From assembly GCA_963575645.1 (NCBI GenBank), contig OY754466.1, forward strand, positions 18,144,001 through 18,208,000: DNA of 64,000 nt. Direction: 5' to 3'. Of the stretch, positions 45,268 through 56,299 are shown one piece after another (the first letter of the stretch is position 1; every line of letters starts with the position of its first letter). Both the position numbers and the translations under genes were made by a program. The stretch comes from Xanthostigma xanthostigma. Lineage: Eukaryota > Arthropoda > Insecta > Raphidioptera > Raphidiidae. The notes under the pieces are model-generated. The model saw only the letters and a list, made by a program, of their open reading frames with translations. It did no database searches and was not told the origin of the DNA.

Positions 45268-45414
45268 ATGGACAGTGTTGTTGATTGTAAAAATACACCA
45301 ACTAAAAATCCAGAATTACAATTCCACCGTTTTCCTGGATTTTCTTATGAATTAGAGAGGGAAAAAATGTATTTGCAGCAGTACGCCGTCAAGGGTTTTA
45401 TTTTACGTTTGTAA
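45268..45414 (+). pseudogene. THAP-type zinc-finger fragment
   Basis: The 48-codon frame begins MDSVVDCKNTPTKNPELQ, continues FHRFPGFSYELEREK and ends at TAA 45412-45414. The 'C-K-N ... F-H-R-F-P ... R-K-M-(W/Y)' layout is that of THAP DNA-binding domains (C2CH type, used in P-element transposases and host regulators). The first zinc cysteine is missing: the codon before SVVDC is GAC (45271-45273), exactly where CTCGATGGACA of the neighbouring foldback element ends. The usual tryptophan is tyrosine, and the C-x2-H pair is not in this frame. GT at 45411 and a T-rich stretch ending in CAG (about 45479) could mark an intron, but the downstream frame is not convincing. Confidence 0.5.
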
Positions 45415-46183
45415 TCATTAATTTGTTAACAAAAATAAGATTTAAAAAATATTTATCGTTGATATAGTTTTTTTTACAGATATTGTGCGTAAATATTTTT
45501 TTATAGATAAGAATAAAGCTGATTTCATGTGTTTAGAAGTTTTGACTGAACCAGTTTTTAAAAAATCAAACATGAGATGGCGCAAAGGTCGCGTATCAAA
45601 GATACTCTTCTAGCGTAATTGAGAAATGTCCACTACGATTTCGTTGCGTTTAAATTTTGTAAGATTGGACACACTTTTGACAGCTATTGGTTTCAAAAAA
45701 ATCGTGTTTCTATTTTTCCGATTCATTCTAGATTTTCAGTCTATCGATCTGTTTTCATGGCCATGCATATCAGTTCAGGGAATTGCTATTTACGCGACGT
45801 ACTCGAGCTTAAAGTAATCAAACTAATTATTTTCATTTAAATAACTGAAATGATCAAGTTGAGAGATAGTATGGAGTGTTGATAAAACTCGTGAAAAACT
45901 TTTCGATTATATCGAGTAAACAGATGGATAGGTGTTTATAATACGCGCCACGGATCTAAAAGGTTCGGAAGTTAGTCACAAACAGCATCGCAAAGGAAAA
46001 TTTTAGAGCCGCTGAGACTCCCACCACCTCCCACCTCAGACATCATGCACAGAATATATTGGTCGCGCCACCAGGCTGGTCGCGCCACCACGAATTACTA
46101 TAGCGCTGTATGGTGTCTCACTCACTCGGCCGCCAGTCCAGCCGCAACACTTGTGAACTGTTGTGTTTTGTTTGTTAATTGCA

Positions 46184-46357
46184 GTATGATGGAATTTCGA
46201 TACAGAAAGGTTTATTATCAAAATTCAAAGTAGACCATCAATTTGGGATAATTCCTCATCAGATTATTCCAAAAGAGATTTGAAAAAGAAATGTTGGGAG
46301 GAAGTTGTAGATTTGTTTGGAACACAGGAGCAAATCGTTGAGCAAAATAGAGCTTAA
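46184..46357 (+). pseudogene. MADF-domain fragment, probable PIF/Harbinger accessory protein
   Basis: The frame from 46190 to TAA (46355-46357) reads DTERFIIKIQSRPSIWDN, then DYSKRDLKKKCWEEVVDLFG and QEQIVEQNRA. This is the first half of a MADF DNA-binding domain (pattern 'FI--VQ--P-IWD----DY---D-KK--WEEV'). A splice-acceptor-like TTAATTGCAG precedes it, and an ATG at 46189 reads MEF. That start is out of frame by one base, within the TTT at 46195-46197. Translation also stops before the second MADF half. MADF proteins often accompany PIF/Harbinger transposases, but host MADF regulators also exist. Confidence 0.65.
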
Positions 46358-46375
46358 TGAATTAGGTCCATTTTT

Positions 46376-46510
46376 AATAATAATAATAATAATAATATTT
46401 ATTGTCATCAAGAAATACATGACGTGTCACGGGAATACAGATTAACTACATAGATAAAAGGTTCATAAGTAAAAAAAGTAAACATAAATTAAATGCATTT
46501 GATACTGTGG
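46376..46510 (-). mobile_element. LINE 3' end (short copy)
   Basis: On the minus strand, a short 3' UTR ends ACAATAAATATTATTATT with an ATT tail at 46376-46396. No coding sequence remains. The tail type resembles the LINE at 14.4-16.8 kb. Confidence 0.6.
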
Positions 46511-46624
46511 CCGCAAGGTGTGGCGACTCTGGTGTCTGTATGGTGTCTAGTTTGGTAGCTTACGGACACCACGGTGGCGCGACTAGTTGCGCCGCCATGG
46601 TGTCCCAGTGAAATATAGCCCTTA
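46511..46624. mobile_element. Possible Harbinger-like terminus
   Basis: Read inwards on the minus strand, GGGCTATATTTCACTGGGAC is followed by ACCATGGCGGCGCAACTAG, and TTA (46622-46624) lies outside. PIF/Harbinger elements have GGG/GGC ends and 3-base TTA/TAA duplications, and the MADF fossil lies 150 bases inside. I found no convincing left end, so the pairing is tentative. Confidence 0.4.
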
Positions 46625-47396
46625 GGGAACGTGCTATCGTCGGTGATTGGCCGTCATCACTCGTTACCTTTGGCACTTGTCGCCTTCCTGCTTTAAAGTA
46701 CAGTCGAGTACGCTATTGTCAAGTTGTTTTTGTTATTTTAGTTTTGTTGAGTTGCGAGTTTGTAGTTTTTCAACAGACTGTGCAAGCGCAAGCCCGCATT
46801 CCGAGCCTTTTAGATTCGTGGCGCGTATTAATACATGCAACCGAAATGGCCGGTTGCATGCAACGCAATTCTCAATTGTCTCGACACATGTCACAGTAAA
46901 TCATACCTCTCTTTTCACGCTCAACAGAGACCGCAAAGTAGGTCTAGTATTCATAAATAACCCAAATAAATTGGAAATGAACCCGCCAAAAAAAAAGAAG
47001 GGTTGAGTTCCAATTAATGAAAATGTATTAATGAAAACGGCCCACAAGATCGGTCCAATATGGCTAGACGGAAATTGTGGGCGTCTAACTGACGGTCGTT
47101 GCTAGCTGCTGGTTGCAGGTGCTGGTCTAATGTGCGCTACTCCATTAAATAACATGGCTAAGCTTTTCAGGCTCGTGCTGTATTGGTCATGTGCGCGGTC
47201 TTTTATTTATAGCTTGGGACACGCCGCACAGAACCTACCGCAATTGGATTTTTGATAACGTGAGTTGCAACAATAAATTAGCTATATATTTTATAATTAG
47301 TTAAAAGCCTGAAATGTACGTGTTTTTAATTTTTTTAAAGAATGTACAGAAATAAAAAATTATTATATAGAAACTCAATTTCTGTTAAAGCGTGCG
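46625..47396. other. No gene recognised
   Basis: Contains an imperfect palindrome ATGCAACCGAAATGGCCGG / TTGCAT near 46835-46860. The 46647-47006 frame has no domain. Confidence 0.5.
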
Positions 47397-47605
47397 GTGA
47401 CGCGGGTAACGGCTAGTATTAAATACTATGATATCTGCTATTCATTTGCATGGTTATTTATATGTTATCAAGTCATGAAAAAATTATTTAAAGCATGCTT
47501 AGCTAATTTATTTTTGACAGATCTACGTCAGAACAAAAGAACTGCTGATTTTTTTTATTTTCAAGATATTTCCCGTCGCCCAATTGGCTGGATTTTTTTT
47601 TCAAA
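47397..47605 (-). repeat. Dispersed repeat family A, 3' fragment
   Basis: GTGACGCGGGTAACGGCTAG, TTTGCATGGTTATTTATATG, AAAGCATGCTTAGCTAATTT, and then the normally distal CCCGTCGCCCAATTGGCTGG joined directly. The latter points to an internal rearrangement or deletion. Confidence 0.65.
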
Positions 47606-48141
47606 TCTGAAAATGGGGATGCATCCGTTTTTTGCGTGTTTATATACATTTAAAATACTTGGTGATTAAATTTCGTTCGACTTTTTAATGACGCTGTTTT
47701 TGTCAGGTCTATTTTGTGAAAGTTTCTAAAGGAAACGAATTTAATTGATTATTGACTTTTCAAATAAGTTCTCATATATCACAAAAAATAACGTCTGTCA
47801 AAGCCGACCACAAAAAAAGAACATTTTATGTATGGCCAATTTTTTTTTAATAAGTTTCTCAGTTGCTTTGAGAAAAACTTTAAACGAGAAATGTATAGGT
47901 ACCTACTTTAAATATAGTCTGTTAAATTTTCAAGTCGGCATTTTTTAATTTACTGTAAAAATTTTTTGTGGTTTCTTTCTTATTTCCAGAGTTATATTGA
48001 AAACTTAAATTAAATGTAGGTATTCCACAGAACTTTTTGCGATCTATTTTCAAACTTCTTATGCTGCACCTCGACGATTTGGGGAGTAAAATGAAAAGAG
48101 TGATACAACTGCGTTCAGAAATGAGTGACGTACGGTCAACT
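47606..48141. other. No gene recognised
   Basis: AT-rich, no domain or repeat structure recognised. Confidence 0.5.
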
Positions 48142-48198
48142 CGCCGCTTAACTCAGTTGATTAGAGCGTCATGCTAATAAAGCGCAGGTCGTCGGTTC
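48142..48198 (+). pseudogene. tRNA-Ile(AAT)-like fragment
   Basis: TTAACTCAGTTGATTAGAGC forms a canonical D arm (A box), followed by GTCATGCTAATAAAGCGCAG with anticodon AAT in a 7-base loop, and GTCGTCGGTTC, the start of a T arm. Sequence then switches at 48199 to a Helitron-like copy, so the 3' part is missing. It matches tRNA-Ile layout closely. The acceptor 5' strand (CGCCGCT) does not match the usual GGCCCRT. Decayed tRNA or SINE head. Confidence 0.65.
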
Positions 48199-48345
48199 TT
48201 TTTGGGAAAACACCGTAATTTTGTACAAAATATTTAATAAAAGCTATATAGCGTAAGTTGCACCAAGCAAAACACATTTATAAACTTTCATTAAAATCGG
48301 TTTAGTGGTTTCGGAGATTAGCGCAGCCAAAAATGTGACACGAGA
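48199..48345 (-). mobile_element. Helitron-like family B, 5' part
   Basis: The minus-strand start TCTCGTGTCACATTTTTGGC is intact, preceded by A-rich TATA. Body phrases TTAGTGGTTTCGGAGATTAG and GCACCAAGCAAAACACATTT match 18553-18660. It is cut off at the tRNA-like fragment. Confidence 0.65.
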
Positions 48346-48365
48346 ATTTTATATATATATATATA

Positions 48366-48582
48366 CTAGCGGTCCGGTTCGGCTTTGGCGAAATATTGTC
48401 GCCGTTTTTTCGTCAAATTGCGTTGCGAAATTGGTTTCCACGAAAAGTATAATATATTGCCTGTATCTATCCTGAAGGTCCATTCTAAATAATGATGAAT
48501 TTTCAAATTGGATGAGTAGTTTTGGAGATTGCCTCCTAAATCCAAACTGACATACTTTACATCTTTATAATATTATAGCGGT
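48366..48582 (-). mobile_element. Helitron-like family C, copy 2
   Basis: The minus-strand end GCCGAACCGGACCGCTAG is followed by T, and the hairpin and CTAG match the family C copy at 38201. ATTGGTTTCCACGAAAAGTA corresponds to TTGATATCCACGAAAAGCGC at 38272. Confidence 0.6.
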
Positions 48583-48918
48583 CTGTCCCGGTTTCACCCA
48601 GGTGCGATAGATATAATTCTGCAAAAAGTATTTCGTTTGCGGCCCGGGTGTTTGAACTAATAGCTTTGAGCAAATTGCAAGTTCTAACAGATGTCGTTAT
48701 TTAGTACTAAAGTTTGTTTGCTTTTGAACTGACTTCTGATAGAACAGATGTGTTACCAAAAAAGGTTTTTTGAGAAAATACTGTAATTTTGTACAAAATA
48801 TTTATTAAAAACTATCCTATAGTGTAAGTCGCACCAAGCAAGACACATGTACAAAATATCATTAAAATCGGTTCCGTGATTTCGGAGATTAGCGCGGCCA
48901 AAATTGTGACACAGGAAT
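48583..48918 (-). mobile_element. Helitron-like family B, near-full copy
   Basis: Minus-strand start TCCTGTGTCACAATTTTGGC (48918) and end CACCTGGGTGAAACCGGGAC near 48583. About 85 percent similar by eye to 18353-18676. It is head-to-head with the plus-strand Helitron at 48943. Confidence 0.7.
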
Positions 48919-48942
48919 TTTATATATCTATATATATATAAA

Positions 48943-49528
48943 TCTCGTGTCACAGTGTTTGTTATCGAACTCCTCCGAAATGGCTAGACCGATTTTTATG
49001 AAATTTTTGTGTATACTTGGTAGGTCTGAGAATAGGTCGTAGACTATTTATTATACCTCTAGGTGATAAGGGTGGCCCCCTTCAATTTTTTTCTTAATTT
49101 TTTGTACAAAATTTTTTTTAATTTTTTTATGATTTGCCATTAAAAAATACTTATAACCCTAAATTTTCACCGTTCTACCACCAACCCCTATTTTTTTAAT
49201 AGCGATATTAGTATTTTTACTTTCATCCACAGATGCGCAATAGGGTTGCAAGATGGCAATATAACGGCAAATTTTTTTTTGTTGGATAGCCCATTTATCG
49301 AGGAAGGCTATAGGCTATATAATATCACGCTACGACCAATAGGAGCGGAGCATCAATGAAAAATGTTGCAAAATATAACTGAAATTTTTTCCGTCCGACA
49401 AAAACTTTTGAACGGTAACTTCGATCATCATAAAATTTGGACACAACATTCATCTCGGTAAACTAAGATGAACGCCCTCCACCCCATTCGTTCTTTTGCA
49501 CCCGGGTGAAACCGGGCGGGACCGCTAG
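48943..49528 (+). mobile_element. Helitron-like element with canonical ends
   Basis: Begins TCTCGTGTCACAGTGTTTGT after A (48942). It ends with the hairpin CACCCGGGTGAAACCGGGCG, then GGACCG and CTAG, followed by T (49529). TC...CTRR with a 3' hairpin and an A-T insertion site are the Helitron rules. Inside are TCCTCCGAAATGGCTAGACC and GAGGAAGGCTATAGGCTATA, a phrase common in insect repeats. There is no Rep/helicase frame, so it is non-autonomous. Its first 11 bases equal the start of the 48199-48345 copy, so families share 5' ends. Confidence 0.75.
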
Positions 49529-49964
49529 TATAGATATAGATATCTAATATTTCAACTTATTAAAAAGTTATAAAAATTTTAGCGGTAGATATTTAGTACT
49601 GTAAATTGTAAAATTCATGAAAGTGAATTCATGAAGTGAAATAAAGTATAATCAAACGAGGCGGCACGAATTGCTGTGGATTTGAATAATGTTCTGAGTG
49701 CGCCGTAAATGCGTTAGTGCAGACCTGACCTGCGCAGCGTCGCCGGCTGATGAAGTTTTCCCTTGAACTTTTCCCATGCCGCCATAGTCTGGCGCGTCTC
49801 TCCAAAACATTCATACACAGTTTTCCCGGCGTGACGCCAGACGCTGTCATTGATTTTCCTGTAGCTTTCGCTTTTAGAACTCAAATCTGGGAGTTCATAT
49901 ACAGGATGTATGACCCGTCGCTTCCACCGTCTACGAACAATCGAAATAAAATTTATGAAAAAAA
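49529..49964. other. No gene recognised
   Basis: Frames overlap on both strands at 49629-50004 without a domain. Somewhat GC-richer than average. Confidence 0.5.
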
Positions 49965-50475
49965 TTCCAGCCAATTGGACCACCAGACCATTCCAACTTG
50001 ACATTTTATATACTTTAGTGTAATAAAGAAAATAAAATGTCTGATATGGCGTGCGGTTACGCGGGTAATGGCTAGTATTAAATATGATATTTGCTATTTT
50101 TTGGCATGGTTACCTGCATATTATGTTCCACGTCATGTAAAAATTAATAAAAGCATGCGTAACTAAATTCTTTCTGATAAATCTACAGAACAAAAGAACA
50201 ACTGATTTTTTTTATTTTTAAAATATTTCCGAAACTATAAAATTTAGAAAAAGAAATGTTTAACAAAACTTTCTTGACACAATAAATAGAATAATAAACC
50301 GTTATGAAAAGTAGACCATTATTATATAAAAAACAACGTTATAGATAGTACATATCTCTTTTGCGCATGCGTCGATTTTCCCCAAAAACAATAGAGATCT
50401 TCAAATTTGCATATCAAGCATCCTCCCAAAATTTGTTGTCAATCCGTTCATCCGTTTGACCTGTATCATGTTTGC
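49965..50475 (-). repeat. Dispersed repeat family A, copy
   Basis: CCAGCCAATTGGACCACCAG at the left, GTTACGCGGGTAATGGCTAG, AAAATATTTCCGAAACTATA and TGCGCATGCGTCGATTTTCC, ending at TTGACCTGTATCATG near 50470. The far end is missing. The shared frame holds one stop in place of a tryptophan codon. Confidence 0.75.
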
Positions 50476-50798
50476 ATCATTGAAATCATTTTTTTTTTCC
50501 CTATGTACCTACATCTTCAGTTAATTTTTCTATTTATAGATTGTAGACGCTTGATATTTCACTTTCATTGCAACAAAACTGTCTTTGAACCGACCTGTAT
50601 AAATGTATGTGTAGATATGCCGTTTTATTCCCAATACAAGGGCCTCATTATGTATGTATAAAACAGTGGTTCCAAAACGTTTCAATAAAACATCTCCCTA
50701 GCCGTGTCAATTTTGCGCTAACTGTCAAAAACTTACATTTCCACCGGGACGGGTATACGCTGTTTTCACACAAATCGCTTTCAACAGTCCAGTAAAAA
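50476..50798. other. No gene recognised
   Basis: AT-rich. Short frames have no domain. Confidence 0.5.
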
Positions 50799-51290
50799 AA
50801 TGATCGAAAATGATTTAATTTTATAGTTTAAAGGTCACTAAGAAAAAGTTTCCATGGGCGCATAGTCTAAAAATCAATAGATTTTTAGCTACAGTTTTGT
50901 TTAGCGCGACTTTAGATATAAGGATATCATCCATTGAATTCACTATCTTAAAAAATCATTAGCTCTAGAAATATGTTTTCGAGTTCGCTGAATCCGAATA
51001 TGACATTATTATTTTATACAGTGTGACATCTTCCAACATTTTCTATTTTTCGACTATTTTTCTATTTCTACAAAAAAGCACAAAAGTTGAACATAGAACA
51101 TGTTTCAAATAGATATCCCTATAACTAAAAGCTCGCTAAACATAATATTTGTAACTAAAAATCTATTGGTTTTTAGGCTATGTGCCCATGGACCCTTTTT
51201 CTTAGTGACCTTTAAACTATAAAATAAGACTATTTTCGATCAATTTAACCGAAAACCAAATACCATACGGTTTGTGCGTGGTTCGTTGCA
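50799..51290. mobile_element. Palindromic element family F, copy 1
   Basis: Long inverted ends: TTTATAGTTTAAAGGTCACT, CATGGGCGCATAGTCTAAAA and TCAATAGATTTTTAGCTAC on the left (50817-50900), and the complement at about 51150-51225. The right outer part (to 51290) carries CATACGGTTTGTGCGTGG, matched by the left outer part of copy 2 but not by the left of this copy. Non-coding. Confidence 0.8.
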
Positions 51291-52616
51291 TTAAATGCAG
51301 AATTATGTTTTTTTAAACTTTTCCCAAAAAAAAAAAAAAATTTTGCTCTTCCATGTATATACTTCTTCTAGTATGTTTATTTTACAGTAGGTTTAGAGGT
51401 ACACTGCACTAACAATGATGTTATTTTTTTGTATCATTTTATAATCAGACGAATAAAATTATTTTTAAATTTTTTTTTAATGTATCCCACTAGAATGGTT
51501 GATGACTGAACTCTGTGTAACTGGACTGGTATGAAATGGGGAGTGTTGTGCGAATGTTTGGAGTTCGACGCATAAATCAAATTTTTGCTTCCTTTTCCGT
51601 TAAGACGCCGCTACACTCAGTTTGTGAATCACTGGTATATTGTACTTCATAAATGCCCTTGAAACTCCCCTCAGACAAGTGGATGTTTTTCTCAATAGAA
51701 TTCCAACTCGTTCCCCCCAGGTATCGGGGAGACACTGATGTCAATTCAAGTAGGTACCTGATGAGTGTTTATTGTCAAATTTGAATGCTGAGATTATTAT
51801 ATTTAAATTATAATTATGTTAGAAGAAACGACAATTAATGAGCACATTTTTTATGCTTCGTTTATTTGAAATCTCATTTTGGCATATTATTATTATCGAT
51901 GTAAAATTGACAACTTTAGACTTTTTTTGTTTCTCTCGTCTTTTTTTTTGTTTGAAAACAAAATCATATTTTAAATTTATTCTTTTTATGGCCATATTCA
52001 TCAAACCCTATTTAAAATAAAATTTACTAATCTTGAAACAAATTTATTCGTTAGATAAAAATTTACATTCAATCCACCAAACACAATTACAGTTAGAAAA
52101 AGTTAAAGTACCCAATTACACACAAAACTTCCACCAACGTTAATATTTTACAAATATGCACTACACATAAGGTTAATAAACATAATTCATTGTATATATA
52201 ATACTCCACGCTTATAGGTATGGTATTATGATCTATGTGGCGGCCATTATTATTTTATCAGCGAATAAAAATTTATACCCTAGAAGTAAGACAGAATAGA
52301 TTTATACCTGCAGTAACCATAATTATGCTTATTCAGAGAATAAGAACAAATGAACCGAATAAATAACTACTTAGGTTCGCTGAATATGGTCATTAAGTGA
52401 ATAAAAAATTCAATTTTTACAGCCCTCCGAACTCCAACCTGTGAACTGGGCATTATTATTAGAGGAGTCATAATAAAACAGATATATTGCTAGATGCTCG
52501 GCTACTTCTCAAACTTACTATCTTTTTTAAGAAATATATACTTATAATAAAAACAAAACTAAAGATTTCTCAAAAAGGACACGGGTTTTGAGACTATGTA
52601 TAGCTAGTAGAAAACC
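51291..52616. other. No gene recognised
   Basis: AT-rich, with an A-run at about 51326-51341 and a complementary pair of short frames near 51819-52020. No supported structure. Confidence 0.5.
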
Positions 52617-52898
52617 CATATACTTAATACTCCATTATTGCTAGTTCCCGTAAGTGGAAATGTTGCCCACTAAGAGAGACCGCAACTGCATACTTCTATC
52701 TCACTTATTTATACTCGACCCGTTTAATGCGCAAGTGTTGCGACTGTAGTGGGTAAGTGAACAAGCGCATGCTCCATTCTCGGGCATGCGCATAACATAT
52801 GAGGTCTACATGACGGAGACCGACGTATGTGTCTGCACAGCTGGATCGTCATCCATTTTCAGACCTCTACTAGCAGTATAGGAGTATTAAGTATATGA
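52617..52898. mobile_element. MITE with inverted ends, 282 bases
   Basis: The left end CATATACTTAATACTCC and TTATTGCTAG, and the right end (complement of CTAGCAGTATAGGAGTATTA plus AGTATATG), form an imperfect 28-base inverted repeat with TA at the edges. This is compatible with a Tc1/mariner-type MITE. The interior is less AT-rich and holds a local CGCATGC palindrome pair. Confidence 0.6.
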
Positions 52899-54179
52899 GA
52901 AAAACAAAATTTAAGGTTAGAAATTAGTTTTCTATAATCTCTCAAGAGATGACAGTATAGTCGTTCAACATTTATAAATCAAACATTGACTTTTTGGCAA
53001 AAATTACGTTTCTGTTTGCTATAAAATAAGTATATTATTAATCAATAGGGTTTGTCTATGTAAATTATTTTGACGAACGTTTATGTGAACCAGGCTCAGT
53101 GTAAAACGGTTGATTAGATCCACTCGCACGCTTTGACTGACTCTATAAAGGCGACAAAATACTGTAGACAGCCGCATTATAGTTCTATATAGTTCTAAGT
53201 AGTGCGTTGACACTAAGGTCACACCATATTTAACCTGAGCTAAATTTATTTCGTAGTTAGTTCAGCAGGACCGGACTTTTAAAAAATTTCTCTGAACTAA
53301 AAAGGTGAATTCTATAATGTATACCTATTATTGGAAATGTTCATACTTTCTTACCCAATAACTATTTTTGAAAGAAGATTTCTTTCTTTCATTATTCATT
53401 TATATCGTAGTTTTTTTTTTAGGTTATGGCTCTATCTAAACAAAGCGTAGACTAGTATCGTGTAGCAAAGATAGCAGCAAGGTGGGGAAACTGCGAAATA
53501 AGAAGAGTGGAAAAAGCGATCACAGGCGGTATCTGTAATGTTAATGCACATGGGATTACCCGGACCCTTTGTTAGGAAACATAGACCCTTTCCGACCCGA
53601 AACTCGTTTGTACACAGAAATGACGCTGCTATCTTCTCTAAGCAATACTACAATTTTTGACATGCCGGAATCCAACATGGCGAACAGCGTTTTAGACTTT
53701 TGAAGAAACGATTAAAAAATTGAATTATAAAATTTATAGTGAATTAATTATTATGAATAGAAATCAATATTTCTCGTTTACTTTTTACAAAATCTATCAA
53801 GAATAAGTATATTATTATATTTTTTTCTTACATGGTGCAAAATACCCTATTGCTCTGCTGTTCTCTAGTCTTCTTGAATGTAGGCTACACAACTAACTAT
53901 ACCTTTTTGTGGAATTATTTTTAAAACGGTTGACTTATTATAACATTTTATAATATAATATATGGTAATTATTATTATGATAAGAAAATATATCCTGTAT
54001 GTTTCTGTTAACACTTGAATAAATCAACTCTTTATTTACAAAAACACATCCCTGGATGTATAGTTTTGATATGTTGTGATGTGTAAAATTAATTATTGGT
54101 AAAATATACGAAACTTTAAATTCCAACTAAATAAGCACTGATTTATGAATGGTCTACTGGAAATAAATATTATTATTAT
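52899..54179. other. No gene recognised
   Basis: AT-rich. ATTATTATTAT near 54168 may be the tail of a lost LINE copy. Confidence 0.45.
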
Positions 54180-54345
54180 AGAGTATGATTCATGTGGCCA
54201 TAAGATTCGGTTTTTCTCGCGCTCCTTGCCATATCGTTTAGTAAAAAGCGTCGTGATTTTAAACAATAAATAACAAGGCAGTTCACTTACGCTCTATTGC
54301 CCGCTAGCGGCGCTAGTAGTCTTCGTGTAAGTAAACGGTGATAAA
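54180..54345 (-). mobile_element. Pogo family D fragment
   Basis: CATGTGGCCATAAGATTCGG, AAACAATAAATAACAAGGCA and CCCGCTAGCGGCGCTAGTAG follow the order of 4712-4855 with a large divergence. Internal piece only. Confidence 0.6.
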
Positions 54346-54667
54346 ATATGAACTTGTGCTAAAATCAAATAATCTTAGCTGTTTGTGGCTTTAAGATGAC
54401 TTCATCAGCTGTTCAATGTGACCTCTTATTCACTCGCATTTACAATATACATATATATATGTGTGCGTACAAAATAAAAAACAGTTCCGAAATTCTCTAA
54501 TGAAAAATCTTATTCAATATTTAATAGTACTGTTTTCAATATAAATATATATTACTTATATTGAAAACATACGATACAAATAGATACATCCATTTGTATC
54601 GTATGAATTTGAGCCAGATTTTTATAAATTATTGAAAATCATGAAAAAATCACAAAAATAGCATAAA
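54346..54667. other. No gene recognised; local AT palindrome
   Basis: AATAGTACTGTTTTCAATAT and its mirror, and CATACGATACAAATAGATAC / CATTTGTATCGTATG, at about 54523-54605 make local inverted repeats. Confidence 0.5.
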
Positions 54668-55139
54668 GGACCTACGCACAAACCTTATGGGATTTGGTTC
54701 TCGGTTAAAATGGTTTTATTTTATAGTTTAAAGGTCACTAAGAAAAACTGTCCATGGGCGCATAGCCTAAAAACCAATAGATTTTTAGCTATACAGATAG
54801 ATAGCACCTATGTTCTGCGAGATTTTAGATATTATAGGGATAACCATTGAATTCACAATCTTAAAAAATTTTGAGCTCTAGAAATATGTTTTCTGGTGCG
54901 CTGAATCCAACATTACCTAGTTTCCGACTAGTTTTCTTTTTCTAAAAAAAAGCACAAAAGTGGAACATGAAACATGTTTGTGAATTCAATGATCACTATA
55001 TATATCTAAAATCTCGCTGTAGCTAAAAATCTAGTGGTTTTTAGGCTATGCGCCCATGGACACTTTTTCTTAGTGACCTTTAAACCATTTTTAATCAATT
55101 TAACCGAGGACAAAATCCCGTAAAGTTTGTGCGGTGTCC
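54668..55139. mobile_element. Palindromic element family F, copy 2 (both ends)
   Basis: Left end GGACCTACGCACAAACCTTA and right end complement GGACACCGCACAAACTTTAC are inverted repeats. They are followed by TTTATAGTTTAAAGGTCACT, CATGGGCGCATAGCCTAAAA and the complementary right side (55030-55085). This copy sets the element's limits at about 472 bases. No clear target duplication, although the flanks are AAA and TTA. Non-coding. Confidence 0.8.
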
Positions 55140-56299
55140 TTAGACCCATACATGAAAAAAATAAATTTCAAAAAACAATTTGGAAAAGATAATTTTCTCA
55201 GTATTTTTAACATAATATGTACATTTGTAAAGAACTGTCAAATATCACGTTTTTTGATACAATTTTAAGGACAAAAAAAGTGTATTTTCAATTTTTTAAG
55301 CAACAAACCAACTTTTATGAACTTAATCTTTAATCACATCGAATAAAAACAGTACTAATAATCTTTTGCGGTCACAGTTTGAAATTGACGGGCAATCTGA
55401 GTAAATTCACTTTAATAACATGCTTTTCTTCATGTAATTCCGGCAAGTATGAAGTGTTCGACCACAAATGAATGGTCGAGAACTAGCGGCCTTACCCTAT
55501 ATATTTTTTTAATTGTGGTGTAGATACGTACTCTAAATAATATATTTTAGAAAATTTAATTCAATTTGGAAGTTTCGCAGACAGAGTAAACAGAGCAACC
55601 GCAGAGGATTTTCAAAGTAAATAAATCACGAGATAGTCCTGGAAAATCCAAAGTGGCAGCCGCGGCCATGTAAATTCAATTATTTGGTATTTTTCGCGTT
55701 CGTTGTTTGTTTATAGAATGGCTTTTGTGATTTTTTGCTGCCGTCTTATCATAACAAATCGAAATTGAAAATTACACATTCAGGTCAGTTTATTTTCAGC
55801 CTCATCAACCAGAAATTTGTGGCGCGACTGTCGAGGCAGTGACGCCTTTTTTATTTTGACTACCCCCTATAATATGGCTGTATGTAAAGTGATCCATTAC
55901 GCACTAGCGAGGTAACAAACCACAGCAGTTGATGCACACATTTTTTATTTTTATTTAAACCTTAATTATTTATATTTATTTGTTATCTTTTCTTTATATT
56001 ATCTTCTAAATAAAAAAAAAACTGGTCGTGCTGTACCAATGAGTATGGGCACTGTCCAACTTGGCCGCTAGAGGCGCCAGCTATATAACCACCTCGAATT
56101 GTGGAACATTCATAGTAGGTAGGTACTATGTACAAAATAAGTTTATCTATCAGAAGAGAAAAAGTGCGTTTTCCTATAAAAACCAATCGTAACTTTGGTA
56201 GCTTTATACCTGCTGCCATCTATATTACGTTTCTCATGTGCCCATCTCCATTCCATAGTAAATCGCTGTTATTTTTATTTCATAACCTGCTATTAGTAA
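55140..56299. other. No gene recognised
   Basis: Frames at 55983-56219 and 56128-56313 overlap on opposite strands. No domain. Confidence 0.5.

Noticed and set aside
45478-45605. Second exon of the THAP-like gene
   Set aside because: An acceptor-like CAG is present, but no frame gives the expected C-x2-H block without an extra shift.
46647-47006. 119-codon frame
   Set aside because: No domain, low complexity at the end (PPKKKKG) and no supporting start or splice context.
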